This document shows positions 1-8,075 of a stretch of DNA of 64,000 nt, in pieces. Where the stretch lies: positions 3,782,001 to 3,846,000 of the forward strand of contig NC_016041.1 of NCBI RefSeq assembly GCF_000226565.1, read 5' to 3'. Made by a program: the position numbers and the translations under genes. The notes below the pieces were generated by a model. The model was not told the DNA's origin. It saw only the letters and a program-made list of their open reading frames with translations, and searched no databases. Each line of letters begins with the position of its first letter. Position 1 is the first letter of the stretch. Origin of the DNA: Glaciecola nitratireducens FR1064. GTDB taxonomy: Bacteria > Pseudomonadota > Gammaproteobacteria > Enterobacterales > Alteromonadaceae.

Positions 1-531
1 CCGTTTTAATTCAGTTTCTAAGGCATGCGCAATTTGCGTTAATTCGAGCGCACCAGCGGATGGTTTCTCTGTCCAAAGAGTTAACGAAACGACAGGGACA
101 TCGTCAATACTTTTTGGTTTAACAAGCACCGGACCAATACCTAGATTAGCTGGCCGCCAATCGTTATTAGAATGCACTGCGTTGTACAATCGTACCAATG
201 CCTCTGTTCTCGGAATACCAACCTCAAACTGCACGGTCAACACCGCCATTCCAGGGCGCGAGATAGAAAATATATGCTCAACATCACCTATTTCAGCGAG
301 TACTTGTTCCATGGGTGTTGTGACTAAACTTGCCACATCTTTTGCTGACGCACCGGCAAAAGGGATAAAAACATTGGCCATGGTGACGTCAATTTGCGGC
401 TCCTCTTCACGCGGCGTTACCAGTGCTGCGAAGACACCCAATATCAAGCCGAACAGTGCTAACAAAGCGGTCAACTGTGAGCGCGATGCGCCTAGCGCAA
501 TTGCTCCTGAAAAATTAGATTGAGTGCTCAA
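1..531 (-). CDS. RND efflux transporter permease subunit, N-terminal part (cut by window edge)
   Basis: The first 177 codons of an AcrB-type inner-membrane pump are visible; the rest lies beyond base 1. After a short cytoplasmic tail comes one hydrophobic segment (about residues 20-40, containing LLALFGLILGVFAAL), then the start of a periplasmic porter domain with EEEPQIDVTMANV and TTPMEQVLAEIGDV, both typical of RND permeases. The only start that fits is TTG at 531-529, whose last bases overlap the TGA stop of the adaptor gene upstream (TTGA), so the two genes are probably translationally coupled. Adaptor-then-permease order is the usual RND operon layout. Substrate cannot be told from this fragment. 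Confidence 0.9.
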   Translation of the reverse strand, partial: MSTQSNFSGAIALGASRSQLTALLALFGLILGVFAALVTPREEEPQIDVTMANVFIPFAGASAKDVASLVTTPMEQVLAEIGDVEHIFSISRPGMAVLTVQFEVGIPRTEALVRLYNAVHSNNDWRPANLGIGPVLVKPKSIDDVPVVSLTLWTEKPSAGALELTQIAHALETELKR

Positions 532-1586
532 AGTTTTGCCTCAATTTTGGCTGCATGTCCAGTCGTTAGCTCACTGGCCGCAGCAACTGGATCGACAGCA
601 ACAATCTCACCATCACGAAGCCCCGCTAGCACCTCCAGTTGATCAGCAAACACCGCACCTGGTCGAATTTGTCGCAGCTGTGGCTTGCCCTCTTTGATGA
701 CATAAACACCCGTAACTTCTGAACGATAAACAACGCTATCAAGTGGGATCAATAAGCGCTGAGTTTCGCCAATCTTAAACAGCACCTTAACAAATTCACC
801 CGGACGAAATTGATTGGCTTGTTGTGATAACTCTAAGCGAACACGAACGGTACTGGTAGCTGAATCTGCAGTGGGGTATAAGATTAATTTAGTAGGCACT
901 ATCGCATCGGTGATCGTATTGCCAGTTGCAGGTACGACGCTCGCAATGCCTAATTCACGTACTTTCTCAGCAATATTTTGCGGTAAGTCGACTTCAACTC
1001 TCAGTGCATTGGGATCATAGCCTGACATTAACACCGTTCCTGGCTGAACGAGTTCACCAGGCTCAACAAAGCGCGCACTAACGATACCAGAATAAGGCGC
1101 TCTAACAGCGGTGTAAGATAATTCTTCTTTAGCGGTATTGATCGCGGCTTGCGCACTATCGACTTTTGCAGTGGCCGCACTTACCCGCGCGTTTGCTTTG
1201 TCCATTTCTGTTTTGGCAATAAACTCTCTAGCATACAGATCTTTAATTCTATTGAACTCTAATATCTCAGCTGCAAAATTAGATTTTGCCTCGGCAAAGT
1301 TTGCCTCTGCTTGCGACAGGCCGGCCCTTTGTTCAGTGCTAGTAATCGTCAGAATGACAGCGCCGGGGACGACTGTATCACCAATGTCTGCATTGATTTC
1401 TTCAATTCGTCCGCGTGTTTCAGCAGAAATTGTTGCTTGATTAACCGCCTGTATTCGGCCATCAAAGCTTCGCTGTTCTGGCATCGTTTGAAAATTAGCA
1501 GTGACTGACACTAGTTCCGCATTTGCGGAGCAAGACAAACACAACACCGAAAATAAAATAGCTGCTGCAGCTAATTTGCCCTTCAT
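528..1586 (-). CDS. RND efflux periplasmic adaptor (HlyD/AcrA family membrane fusion protein)
   Basis: A 352-residue adaptor that would link the RND permease downstream to an outer-membrane channel. It starts at ATG 1586, preceded by GGAGAG at 5 nt; an upstream in-frame ATG at 1637 has no such site and would spoil the signal peptide. Residues 1-23 are a secretion signal ending SANA-E. The body shows the family order: a barrel-sandwich half motif (ETRGRIEEINADIGDTV), an Ala/Glu-rich coiled-coil hairpin (about residues 85-150), the second half motif (VRAPYSGIVSARFVEPGEL), then the beta-barrel and membrane-proximal domain. It overlaps the permease by 4 bases. Substrate unknown. Confidence 0.93.
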   Translation of the reverse strand: MKGKLAAAAILFSVLCLSCSANAELVSVTANFQTMPEQRSFDGRIQAVNQATISAETRGRIEEINADIGDTVVPGAVILTITSTEQRAGLSQAEANFAEAKSNFAAEILEFNRIKDLYAREFIAKTEMDKANARVSAATAKVDSAQAAINTAKEELSYTAVRAPYSGIVSARFVEPGELVQPGTVLMSGYDPNALRVEVDLPQNIAEKVRELGIASVVPATGNTITDAIVPTKLILYPTADSATSTVRVRLELSQQANQFRPGEFVKVLFKIGETQRLLIPLDSVVYRSEVTGVYVIKEGKPQLRQIRPGAVFADQLEVLAGLRDGEIVAVDPVAAASELTTGHAAKIEAKL

Positions 1587-1742
1587 CAAACTCTCCTTAT
1601 CTCGGTTCAAATGTTTTTTTAAGAACCCAATTGCCAAGTGCTATTTACTAAAGGCAGGAATTGCTATGACCACCTCAGTCTGATAGAGCGCTTCGATGCT
1701 GTCTGTACGGAAGTTAACTGAAGCGCCATAGCATGTTACTCC

Positions 1743-1976
1743 TTAATCTAACCATGCTTCTATTTTTTTTCTATCCGGAATTGAGCCTGAATGCATTAGC
1801 TTATTATTAACAACCACTGCAGGCGTGCTCATAACGCCATATTTAAGCATGATTTCGGGTGCGGATTCTTTAGTAACATGTACCGGAATCTTATACTCAT
1901 CAGCAATTTTCTGAATAAGCTCAGCGGTTTTCACGCATTTAGTGCATCCACTGCCAAGTACTTTAATATCTTTCAT
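1743..1976 (-). CDS. Small thioredoxin-fold redox protein (CxxC, glutaredoxin-like)
   Basis: A 77-residue protein with the thioredoxin-fold active site GCTKC at residues 10-14 and the cis-proline region MSTPAVVVNN. It matches the short 'thioredoxin family protein' group (about 75-80 aa, MTH895/TM0996-like) rather than classical thioredoxin, which is about 105 aa. Start ATG 1976 has AAGGGG 6 nt upstream, which sits over the end of the preceding permease gene; the gap is 9 nt. These mini-thioredoxins are commonly encoded next to UPF0718-type permeases, as here, and probably handle thiol chemistry linked to the permease. That partnership is inferred; the substrate is unknown. Confidence 0.88.
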   Translation of the reverse strand: MKDIKVLGSGCTKCVKTAELIQKIADEYKIPVHVTKESAPEIMLKYGVMSTPAVVVNNKLMHSGSIPDRKKIEAWLD

Positions 1977-1985
1977 GACTTCCCC

Positions 1986-2969
1986 TTATAACGCGTAGAT
2001 TATATTAATTAACCATCCAACTAGCGTGAATGACATCAGTAAAAGTGTAAAAATAATAGCGAGCAACTTCCACGTCATTACCTGCTTCAACAAAATGAAT
2101 TCTGGAAAACTTGCGGCAACAGTGCTCATGCAAAATGCCAGTGTTGTCCCAAGAGGTAAGCCCTTTACAATTAAACTTTCCATAATGGGGATAACGCCAG
2201 TTGCATTTGAATAGAGCGGAATGCCTGCTAAAACCGCCATCGGCACAGACCACCATTGGCCACTCCCTAAATTTTCTTCAAACCACGATTCAGGCACAAA
2301 ACCATGCAACGCCGCGCCTAGTCCCACGCCAACAAAAACCCAGATCCAAATACGACTCAAAATATCCAATAACTCTACTTTGGCAAAGTCATGTCGCTCC
2401 TTAAGGGAAAGTTTAACTGTAGAGTTTTGCTCACCATCGGGTAGTGCTGCTGTTTGATATGCCTTAAGCGCGAAGGGTTGTAATAGTTTTTCAGCATGAA
2501 TGAGATCAAGGAATATACCGCCGGCTATTCCTATCGACATGCCCACTACTACATAGACTAAGGTTATTTCCCACCCTACCAAACTCAACAGCAGTAATAC
2601 CGCAACTTCATTAATAAGCGGCGAAGTTAACAGAAATGACATTGTTATGCCGACAGGAATGCCAGCCGAGGTAAAGCCAAGAAAAACCGGAATACTTGAG
2701 CACGAGCAAAACGGCGTTATTGCTCCGAACGTTGACCCCATGAGATAGCCAAAAAACTTGTTATTTTTAGCTAAATAATCTCGCACTCTCTCAATATTGA
2801 GAGATGCGCGAATGAGCGCAATGACATAAATCATTAAAACGATGAGAAAAAATATCTTGGTCGTGTCTTCAATAAAGAAGTGGAGCGCATCTGCGAGCTT
2901 CGTGCCAGGATCTAAAGCAAATAGAGAGTAGACCAACCAGTCAGCTAGTTTGGTGAAGATTGAGAGCAT
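1986..2969 (-). CDS. UPF0718/DUF318-type permease
   Basis: A 327-residue polytopic membrane protein with about eight hydrophobic segments. The strongest family mark is the segment GAITPFCSCSSIPVFLGFTS with its paired cysteines, followed by GIPVGITMSFLLTSPLINE, both typical of the UPF0718 (ArsP-like) permease family. A second half repeats the fold around IPLYSNATGVIPIMESLIVK. Family members have been linked to export of organoarsenicals or other thiol-reactive compounds, but no ars gene is nearby, so the substrate is open. The mini-thioredoxin gene follows after 9 nt, forming a two-gene operon. Confidence 0.87.
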   Translation of the reverse strand: MLSIFTKLADWLVYSLFALDPGTKLADALHFFIEDTTKIFFLIVLMIYVIALIRASLNIERVRDYLAKNNKFFGYLMGSTFGAITPFCSCSSIPVFLGFTSAGIPVGITMSFLLTSPLINEVAVLLLLSLVGWEITLVYVVVGMSIGIAGGIFLDLIHAEKLLQPFALKAYQTAALPDGEQNSTVKLSLKERHDFAKVELLDILSRIWIWVFVGVGLGAALHGFVPESWFEENLGSGQWWSVPMAVLAGIPLYSNATGVIPIMESLIVKGLPLGTTLAFCMSTVAASFPEFILLKQVMTWKLLAIIFTLLLMSFTLVGWLINIIYAL

Positions 2970-3553
2970 GATATTTAGCGCATTTTTTGATTAGGCTTGT
3001 AACAAGATAGTGGATTTTCAAAAGGTAAACGTTGCTCTGCGTCAATAAAGCGGAATAATTTTGAAACTCGCGATTAGAGCTTAGAACAGAAGTCGATTAG
3101 TAAAAGGAGTATTTTGTGCTCTGAATTCGTCTGCTTCGGGCAGTTAGGAGACTGTCGTAAACATAGATTAAAGAGTGGCTCAGATCAGTAAGGAGACGTA
3201 GATGTTTTTAAATTACTTCCCGTATAAGCAAGAAGCAGAAGTTGTTTTATCCAATAATTAACAGCGAGCTTAAAGCATGTACCCGTTCTTCGAAAGTAAT
3301 TGAATAACTCGTTAAGTCCAAGTGTTTGAATATTTGGGAGAGGTTTTTTATGAAAAAATTGTACTTTTTACGTCAGTTGTTTTTTGTGTTTTTCACCCCA
3401 ATTCCTCTATTTTAGGAGCATGGCGCAAATCAATAGCAATTAATCACAATATATTTCGTTTATAAATCATTGACGTAAGCGATTTTCCATCAGATACTCT
3501 GAAACGTGTAAAAGGAGCTACAGATACTCTGTGGCATGCATAAGGGACTACTA
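2970..3553. other. Intergenic region with two tiny RBS-bearing ORFs
   Basis: No full gene is visible in these 580 bases. Two very short plus-strand ORFs have good ribosome binding sites: 3202-3261 (19 codons, AAGGAG before ATG) and 3350-3415 (21 codons, GGGAGAGG before ATG). The second reads like the front of a signal peptide (MKKLYFLRQLFFVFF) and then stops, so it may be a leader peptide or the remnant of a truncated secreted-protein gene. An 11-base direct repeat, CAGATACTCTG, lies at 3491-3501 and 3521-3531 just before the lipoprotein gene. The stretch is AT-rich like the genes that follow. Confidence 0.4.
3470..3498 (+). promoter_or_regulatory. Possible sigma-70 promoter for the lipoprotein gene
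   Basis: TTGACG at 3470-3475, a 17-base spacer, then GATACT at 3493-3498. The -10 box falls inside the first copy of the CAGATACTCTG repeat, and the second copy lies 30 bases on, near the expected transcript start. Confidence 0.35.
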
Positions 3554-5440
3554 GTGAATATAGCTAAACTAATTCTTGCTTTTTTATTTATAACTTTTTT
3601 ATCAGGTTGTGGTGGAGGTTCCGGCGATTCCTCTTCCAGTCCAACGCCGACTCCTACGACTCCAACAAATCGAGCACCTGTGATTAGCTTACAACAAAGC
3701 GCTTTCACGCTTCCTGAGAACACGGTTGGCACTTTTGGGATTCAAATTTCTGATGCTGATGGTGATACCGTAACCGTAACTGTAAATGCTATCGATATTG
3801 TTGCCAATTATTCCGAATCAGAGAGTGCAATAATTGTAGAAGCGCCTAACGTAGCTGCAGAGCAAATTTTTGCGGTAAACGTGACAGCAACTGATGATAA
3901 AGGCGCGTCTACATCGCAACAAATTAACGTTACTGTACAGAACGTAAATATAAAACCAGAGATATTATTGGACTCTACATCTTTGTCGATAGCAGAGAAG
4001 ACCAGTAGAAGCGTTGGAATTCAAATCTCTGACGCTGATGGTGATGAGGTCAGCGTGACTATCGATGCAAGCGATATTACTGTGAACTATTCAGAAACGA
4101 ATAGCGCCATTATTATTGAGGCACCTGAAGTAACCGAGGAGCAAGTATTTTCTATAATCATAATAGCTACCGACGTTAATGGAGGAACAGATGAAGCTGA
4201 GTTATTGGTCACTGTAACAAAAAATGACCCTCCGTCTGTCAGGTTTACTGATACTGCAGAATATCAAATCGTAGAGAGAACTTTTTTTACAATGCCATTT
4301 GAAGTTAGTGATCCAGATACATCCATTACTGATTTGATTTTGGATGCTGTTTTAGAACCTAATTTTATGACCAATCAAGAACCTGTAGGTTTTGAAACTA
4401 CAATTGATGTTGAAAATAAAATACTAAGAATAGATGTTGGAAGACCTGAAATTATAGGTGTGGATGATAATAATAACTATATACCTGCGGATTACACATT
4501 AACCTTAAATGTTTCAGATGGCGTTAATTTAACCAGTGCAAGCTTTGTTTTTGACGTTATTGGTACAAATGAACTTTTACTGCTTGAATTAGAAAGTCCT
4601 AGTGTTTTTATAGTTCAAGGTAATCAAAAAAACGTTAGCTATAATATGACAGGCGCTCTAGATGGATACAGAGTTTTAGATTTTTATTATCTTAATGAAC
4701 CCGATTTAGAAGATAATAGACTTGATTTTTCTATAGATATTGAAACTCAAACTATTACTGTTATAGCTAAACCTGGTTCTTTTAGGTCTGATGGTAATAA
4801 TTCAATAGCGTTACGATTAGAGTATGCTGAAAATGACGTTTTAGGTAAAAGCTATACAAAAACGTTTACAGTAAATATTAGAGAAGCTATTTCTCAGAAT
4901 GAAATTAACATTGAAGACAAAATTAATACTTTATATAAAATAACCTCTCTTGGTTCGGAATATGAAGAAGTAGCGTATTTTGTTAATAGTTATTTATATT
5001 TGAGCAACCGCATAGACAACAATGAGTATGAAATAAATAAAGAAAATATATTTCTTAAAAGAGAAATTTGGTATGCCGGTGGATTTGGTCTTGTAGAACT
5101 ATTGAGAGAGAAATTAGCTCTTAGTGACGAGTTATCTGTTGATGCAGAGTATCAAAAAGCATTTAATTCTATTGAACGAGAGATTGCTAGAATTGACCAA
5201 TTACAATTATTTTTAATCGTTGAAGTGCTTAATAATTTGATTTCGCAAGACCCCAATAATTTATTTCCTATATTTTTAGAGGAAGATTTTTTTGATTTAA
5301 ACGCTGAATATCCTTCAAGATTTGTGGGTAATAGTAAATATGGTTCTTATAATACTGAAGGCATTTGGAATTTTAATGAAGAATATCAGATCATTGAACC
5401 AGTAATAAGGAAGCTTCAGGGCCGCATTAATCGGAATTAG
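3554..5440 (+). CDS. Secreted lipoprotein with two cadherin-like repeats
   Basis: A 628-residue outer-membrane or surface lipoprotein of unknown role. The GTG start at 3554 is preferred over ATG 3536: it has AAGGGA at 6 nt and gives a clean lipoprotein signal, MNIAKLILAFLFITFLSGC, with the acylated Cys in lipobox LSGC. A Ser/Pro/Thr linker follows, then two homologous repeats of about 90 residues (roughly 35-125 and 126-215). Each holds GIQISDADGD and an acidic VTATD or IIATD motif, as in bacterial cadherin-like, Ca-binding domains. The C-terminal 280 residues are not recognised. It is low in GC and precedes a subtilase gene of the same composition, so the two may have arrived together and may cooperate at the cell surface. 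Confidence 0.8.
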   Translation: MNIAKLILAFLFITFLSGCGGGSGDSSSSPTPTPTTPTNRAPVISLQQSAFTLPENTVGTFGIQISDADGDTVTVTVNAIDIVANYSESESAIIVEAPNVAAEQIFAVNVTATDDKGASTSQQINVTVQNVNIKPEILLDSTSLSIAEKTSRSVGIQISDADGDEVSVTIDASDITVNYSETNSAIIIEAPEVTEEQVFSIIIIATDVNGGTDEAELLVTVTKNDPPSVRFTDTAEYQIVERTFFTMPFEVSDPDTSITDLILDAVLEPNFMTNQEPVGFETTIDVENKILRIDVGRPEIIGVDDNNNYIPADYTLTLNVSDGVNLTSASFVFDVIGTNELLLLELESPSVFIVQGNQKNVSYNMTGALDGYRVLDFYYLNEPDLEDNRLDFSIDIETQTITVIAKPGSFRSDGNNSIALRLEYAENDVLGKSYTKTFTVNIREAISQNEINIEDKINTLYKITSLGSEYEEVAYFVNSYLYLSNRIDNNEYEINKENIFLKREIWYAGGFGLVELLREKLALSDELSVDAEYQKAFNSIEREIARIDQLQLFLIVEVLNNLISQDPNNLFPIFLEEDFFDLNAEYPSRFVGNSKYGSYNTEGIWNFNEEYQIIEPVIRKLQGRINRN

Positions 5441-5630
5441 AAATGGGACGCAGATGCCTCCCGTAAAAATACATGTTAAACAAAACCTAAAACGGCTTTG
5501 CAACTAAACCAACATAACGTGTTCATTTATTAATTAGCGCATTGGAGCGACACCCACAGTAGTGCGCGCAAGTTTTATTGTTATGACGTTGCATGGTGCG
5601 GTAACCACTTGAAATCAAAGGATTTGAAAA

Positions 5631-7721
5631 ATGAATAAATTAGCTATAGCTTTAACGTTAACAACTGTAGCGTTAAGTAACCTCGTCGCTTTTAGCGCTT
5701 ATGCTGAAAAACAAACCGCTAAACTCGTTGATAAGATGAGCGTAAATCAATTCACATTAAAAAATGCCCATAAAATAATTATTGTTAAGTGGAAGGATAG
5801 TTCAATTCATAGCAACTTAACTATGGTTCCTGAATTGGAATTAAAATCATCCCCAAAATATATGGCTAAGTCTATTAGCCGTTCATCACTGAATCTTCCT
5901 GAAGTGTTAAATAGAGATCTTGGGCTTGAATCTATTGAACAAGTTTATAGTAAAACTGGAATTCAATTGAAGCATTTGAGAACAATGTCCTTAAATAATG
6001 ATGTATTTATGGCTAAAACATCCTTATCCGAAGAACAACTTATTGATAAGTTGATGTCCACTGGTCAATTTGCGTTAGTTAACATTAATAAAAAAATTGA
6101 AGTAAATAGTGCAACTAGTAAGCCTTTACAAAAAAGAGTTACAAATACTTCATTAGATAAAAATGCGTTTAATGATCCTGCTTATTTACTTTCTTTATAC
6201 TTAGATGAACAAGTTGAAGGTCTCATGGGTGCTCATTCTTTTTTAAAGGCTGGAGATTTTGCTAAGGAAAATAATAATTTGGGTAGAAAAGTTCGTATTG
6301 GTATAATTGATACAGGTTTTTGGGAACATGCTGATGTAGATTACTCTGCTGATGAAGGTTATGATTTTGTTTCAAATTTTGATTTTCGTGGATACGGAGA
6401 CTGCACATCTTCAGATTCAACCAAGAGTGGAGATGATGCAACTTGTTCTCAAGAAAATTTTGTTGAAGATACAAGAGATTCAGATCCTACTGATAAAAGC
6501 TGGTTTTTCCCTTATGATTCTAATGGAAATGTCACAGGTGATGGTTCTGTATGTGTTCAAGGGCATGGTTTAAGTGTTGCATCTACTATTGCAACAGTAA
6601 GAAACAATAGTAAAGGTGTAGTTGGTGCTATTGATAGTAATGATGTAACTCTTATTCCAATTAGAACTTTAGGATGTGATGGTGGATGGGCTTCAGATTC
6701 AGCAGATGCAATTGTTTGGGCTTCAGGTGGTGCTGTACCTGGAGTTGAAAATATTAATGAGCCTGTTGATATTATTAACTTATCTTTAGGTGGTGGCGGT
6801 ATTTGTAATCAGAATTCTGAATATTTTGATGCTGTTGAATTTGCTATTTCACAAGGTGTCGTAGTGGTTGCCTCTGCTGGAAATGGAAACATTGATATGA
6901 CTGATTTTGCACCTGCATCTTGTGAGGGAGTTCTAGCTGTTGGTTCTAATACAATACTTGGTGAAAAATCATTGTTTAGTAATTACGGTGAAGATTTAGA
7001 TGTTACATTTTTTGGCAATGATGTAAATGTTGCTTATGTTAACACTGGTATTTATATTAATCCTGAAAACAGTTCTTTTTGTAATCTTGATGAAGGTACA
7101 CCTAGTAATGATAGCTGTTATTCAAGTGTAAGTGGAACAAGCTTTTCTGCACCACTAGCATCAGCGGCACTTGCAATGATGAAAATGGTTCACTCTGGTA
7201 TGTCTGAAAGTGAATTGAGAGCGTTAGTTTCTTTAAGTGCTGGCAAGTATGATTTTAATAGATTAGGCAATCAAACAATTAGAAGCTCTTTAATGCCTAA
7301 TGCCGGCAATGGAAACGTTGTTAATGCGTTAAATATGGATCTAGATTTAAGCACTGTAGAAAACATTAAAGCAGAGCATAATTTTAAGAATTTTGAAGGT
7401 GCAACAGACGAACTTTATCTATCTAGTTTAAGCAATATAGCATCTAAAGAAGCTGTTTGTGCAACGTACAGCTTCACTTGGGGTAATTATAAGAGTCCAA
7501 TTGACAGTGTTGAATACTTTTTATTCGGTAGCAATTCAAGTGATGAAGTAATGGATTTTAATAATTCTTCATTACTAAGTTCAGGCGTTGAGGCTACTGA
7601 TATGACATTCAATATTATAGATTTCAACCGAGTTGGTATAGTTAGCTATGTTAATGGACAAGCTGGAGAAATATTCGAGGTAGATTTAAGTAGAGCATCC
7701 AGGCCGACATTCTGTATATAA
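5631..7721 (+). CDS. Secreted subtilisin-like serine protease (peptidase S8)
   Basis: A 696-residue exported protease. It begins with a signal peptide (MNKLAIALTLTTVALSNLVAFSAYA-E) and a roughly 190-residue propeptide-like region. The catalytic triad is intact: Asp227 in IGIIDTGFWEH, His312 in GHGLSVASTI and Ser504 in SGTSFSAPLA, with the oxyanion-hole Asn418 in SAGNGN. About 190 residues follow the catalytic Ser and match nothing familiar. ATG 5631 is preceded by AAAGGA at 8 nt. Codon use favours A/T-ending codons far more than the neighbouring efflux genes, like the lipoprotein gene upstream, which suggests acquisition as a pair. Likely role: extracellular protein degradation. Confidence 0.95.
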   Translation: MNKLAIALTLTTVALSNLVAFSAYAEKQTAKLVDKMSVNQFTLKNAHKIIIVKWKDSSIHSNLTMVPELELKSSPKYMAKSISRSSLNLPEVLNRDLGLESIEQVYSKTGIQLKHLRTMSLNNDVFMAKTSLSEEQLIDKLMSTGQFALVNINKKIEVNSATSKPLQKRVTNTSLDKNAFNDPAYLLSLYLDEQVEGLMGAHSFLKAGDFAKENNNLGRKVRIGIIDTGFWEHADVDYSADEGYDFVSNFDFRGYGDCTSSDSTKSGDDATCSQENFVEDTRDSDPTDKSWFFPYDSNGNVTGDGSVCVQGHGLSVASTIATVRNNSKGVVGAIDSNDVTLIPIRTLGCDGGWASDSADAIVWASGGAVPGVENINEPVDIINLSLGGGGICNQNSEYFDAVEFAISQGVVVVASAGNGNIDMTDFAPASCEGVLAVGSNTILGEKSLFSNYGEDLDVTFFGNDVNVAYVNTGIYINPENSSFCNLDEGTPSNDSCYSSVSGTSFSAPLASAALAMMKMVHSGMSESELRALVSLSAGKYDFNRLGNQTIRSSLMPNAGNGNVVNALNMDLDLSTVENIKAEHNFKNFEGATDELYLSSLSNIASKEAVCATYSFTWGNYKSPIDSVEYFLFGSNSSDEVMDFNNSSLLSSGVEATDMTFNIIDFNRVGIVSYVNGQAGEIFEVDLSRASRPTFCI

Positions 7722-8075
7722 ATAAAACGAGTAAGCACCATGTCCCAAGCCTCGGGTACTTTTGAGGCTTTGTGGTTTTAAGTTTAGGGGACAGAATCGC
7801 TACTAGTTTTCTAGATATCGCTTAGTTTTTGAAGTTTCTCCAATATGGGTAAGACTGATTAGCCTTAAGTCGAATAACGAAAAGTTAAATGTTCTGATAA
7901 GTACACAGTTGTTGTACATGATGTAAATTGTTAACGGCAGCTACCGGCACAGACTCTCCGTACATTCTCATTGTCGAACGGCCCCTATTGCCGTGAACTT
8001 GTCATACGACTTAGCCAATACGCAGGGCCGTTGCCCCCTCAAAACATCCATAGAATAGTATGGGTTAACAGCGAG
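7722..8075. other. Intergenic region between convergent genes
   Basis: No ORF of note. It holds a hairpin just after the subtilase stop (7747-7770) and, further on, 8-base complementary arms AACGGCCC / GGGCCGTT about 40 bases apart near 7978-8035. I can assign no function to the latter. Confidence 0.4.
7747..7770 (+). terminator. Hairpin after the subtilase gene, possible terminator
   Basis: Stem AAGCCTC / GAGGCTT with a 10-base loop, 25 nt after the stop codon. The following run TGTGGTTTT is only a weak U tract, so terminator activity is uncertain. Confidence 0.4.
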
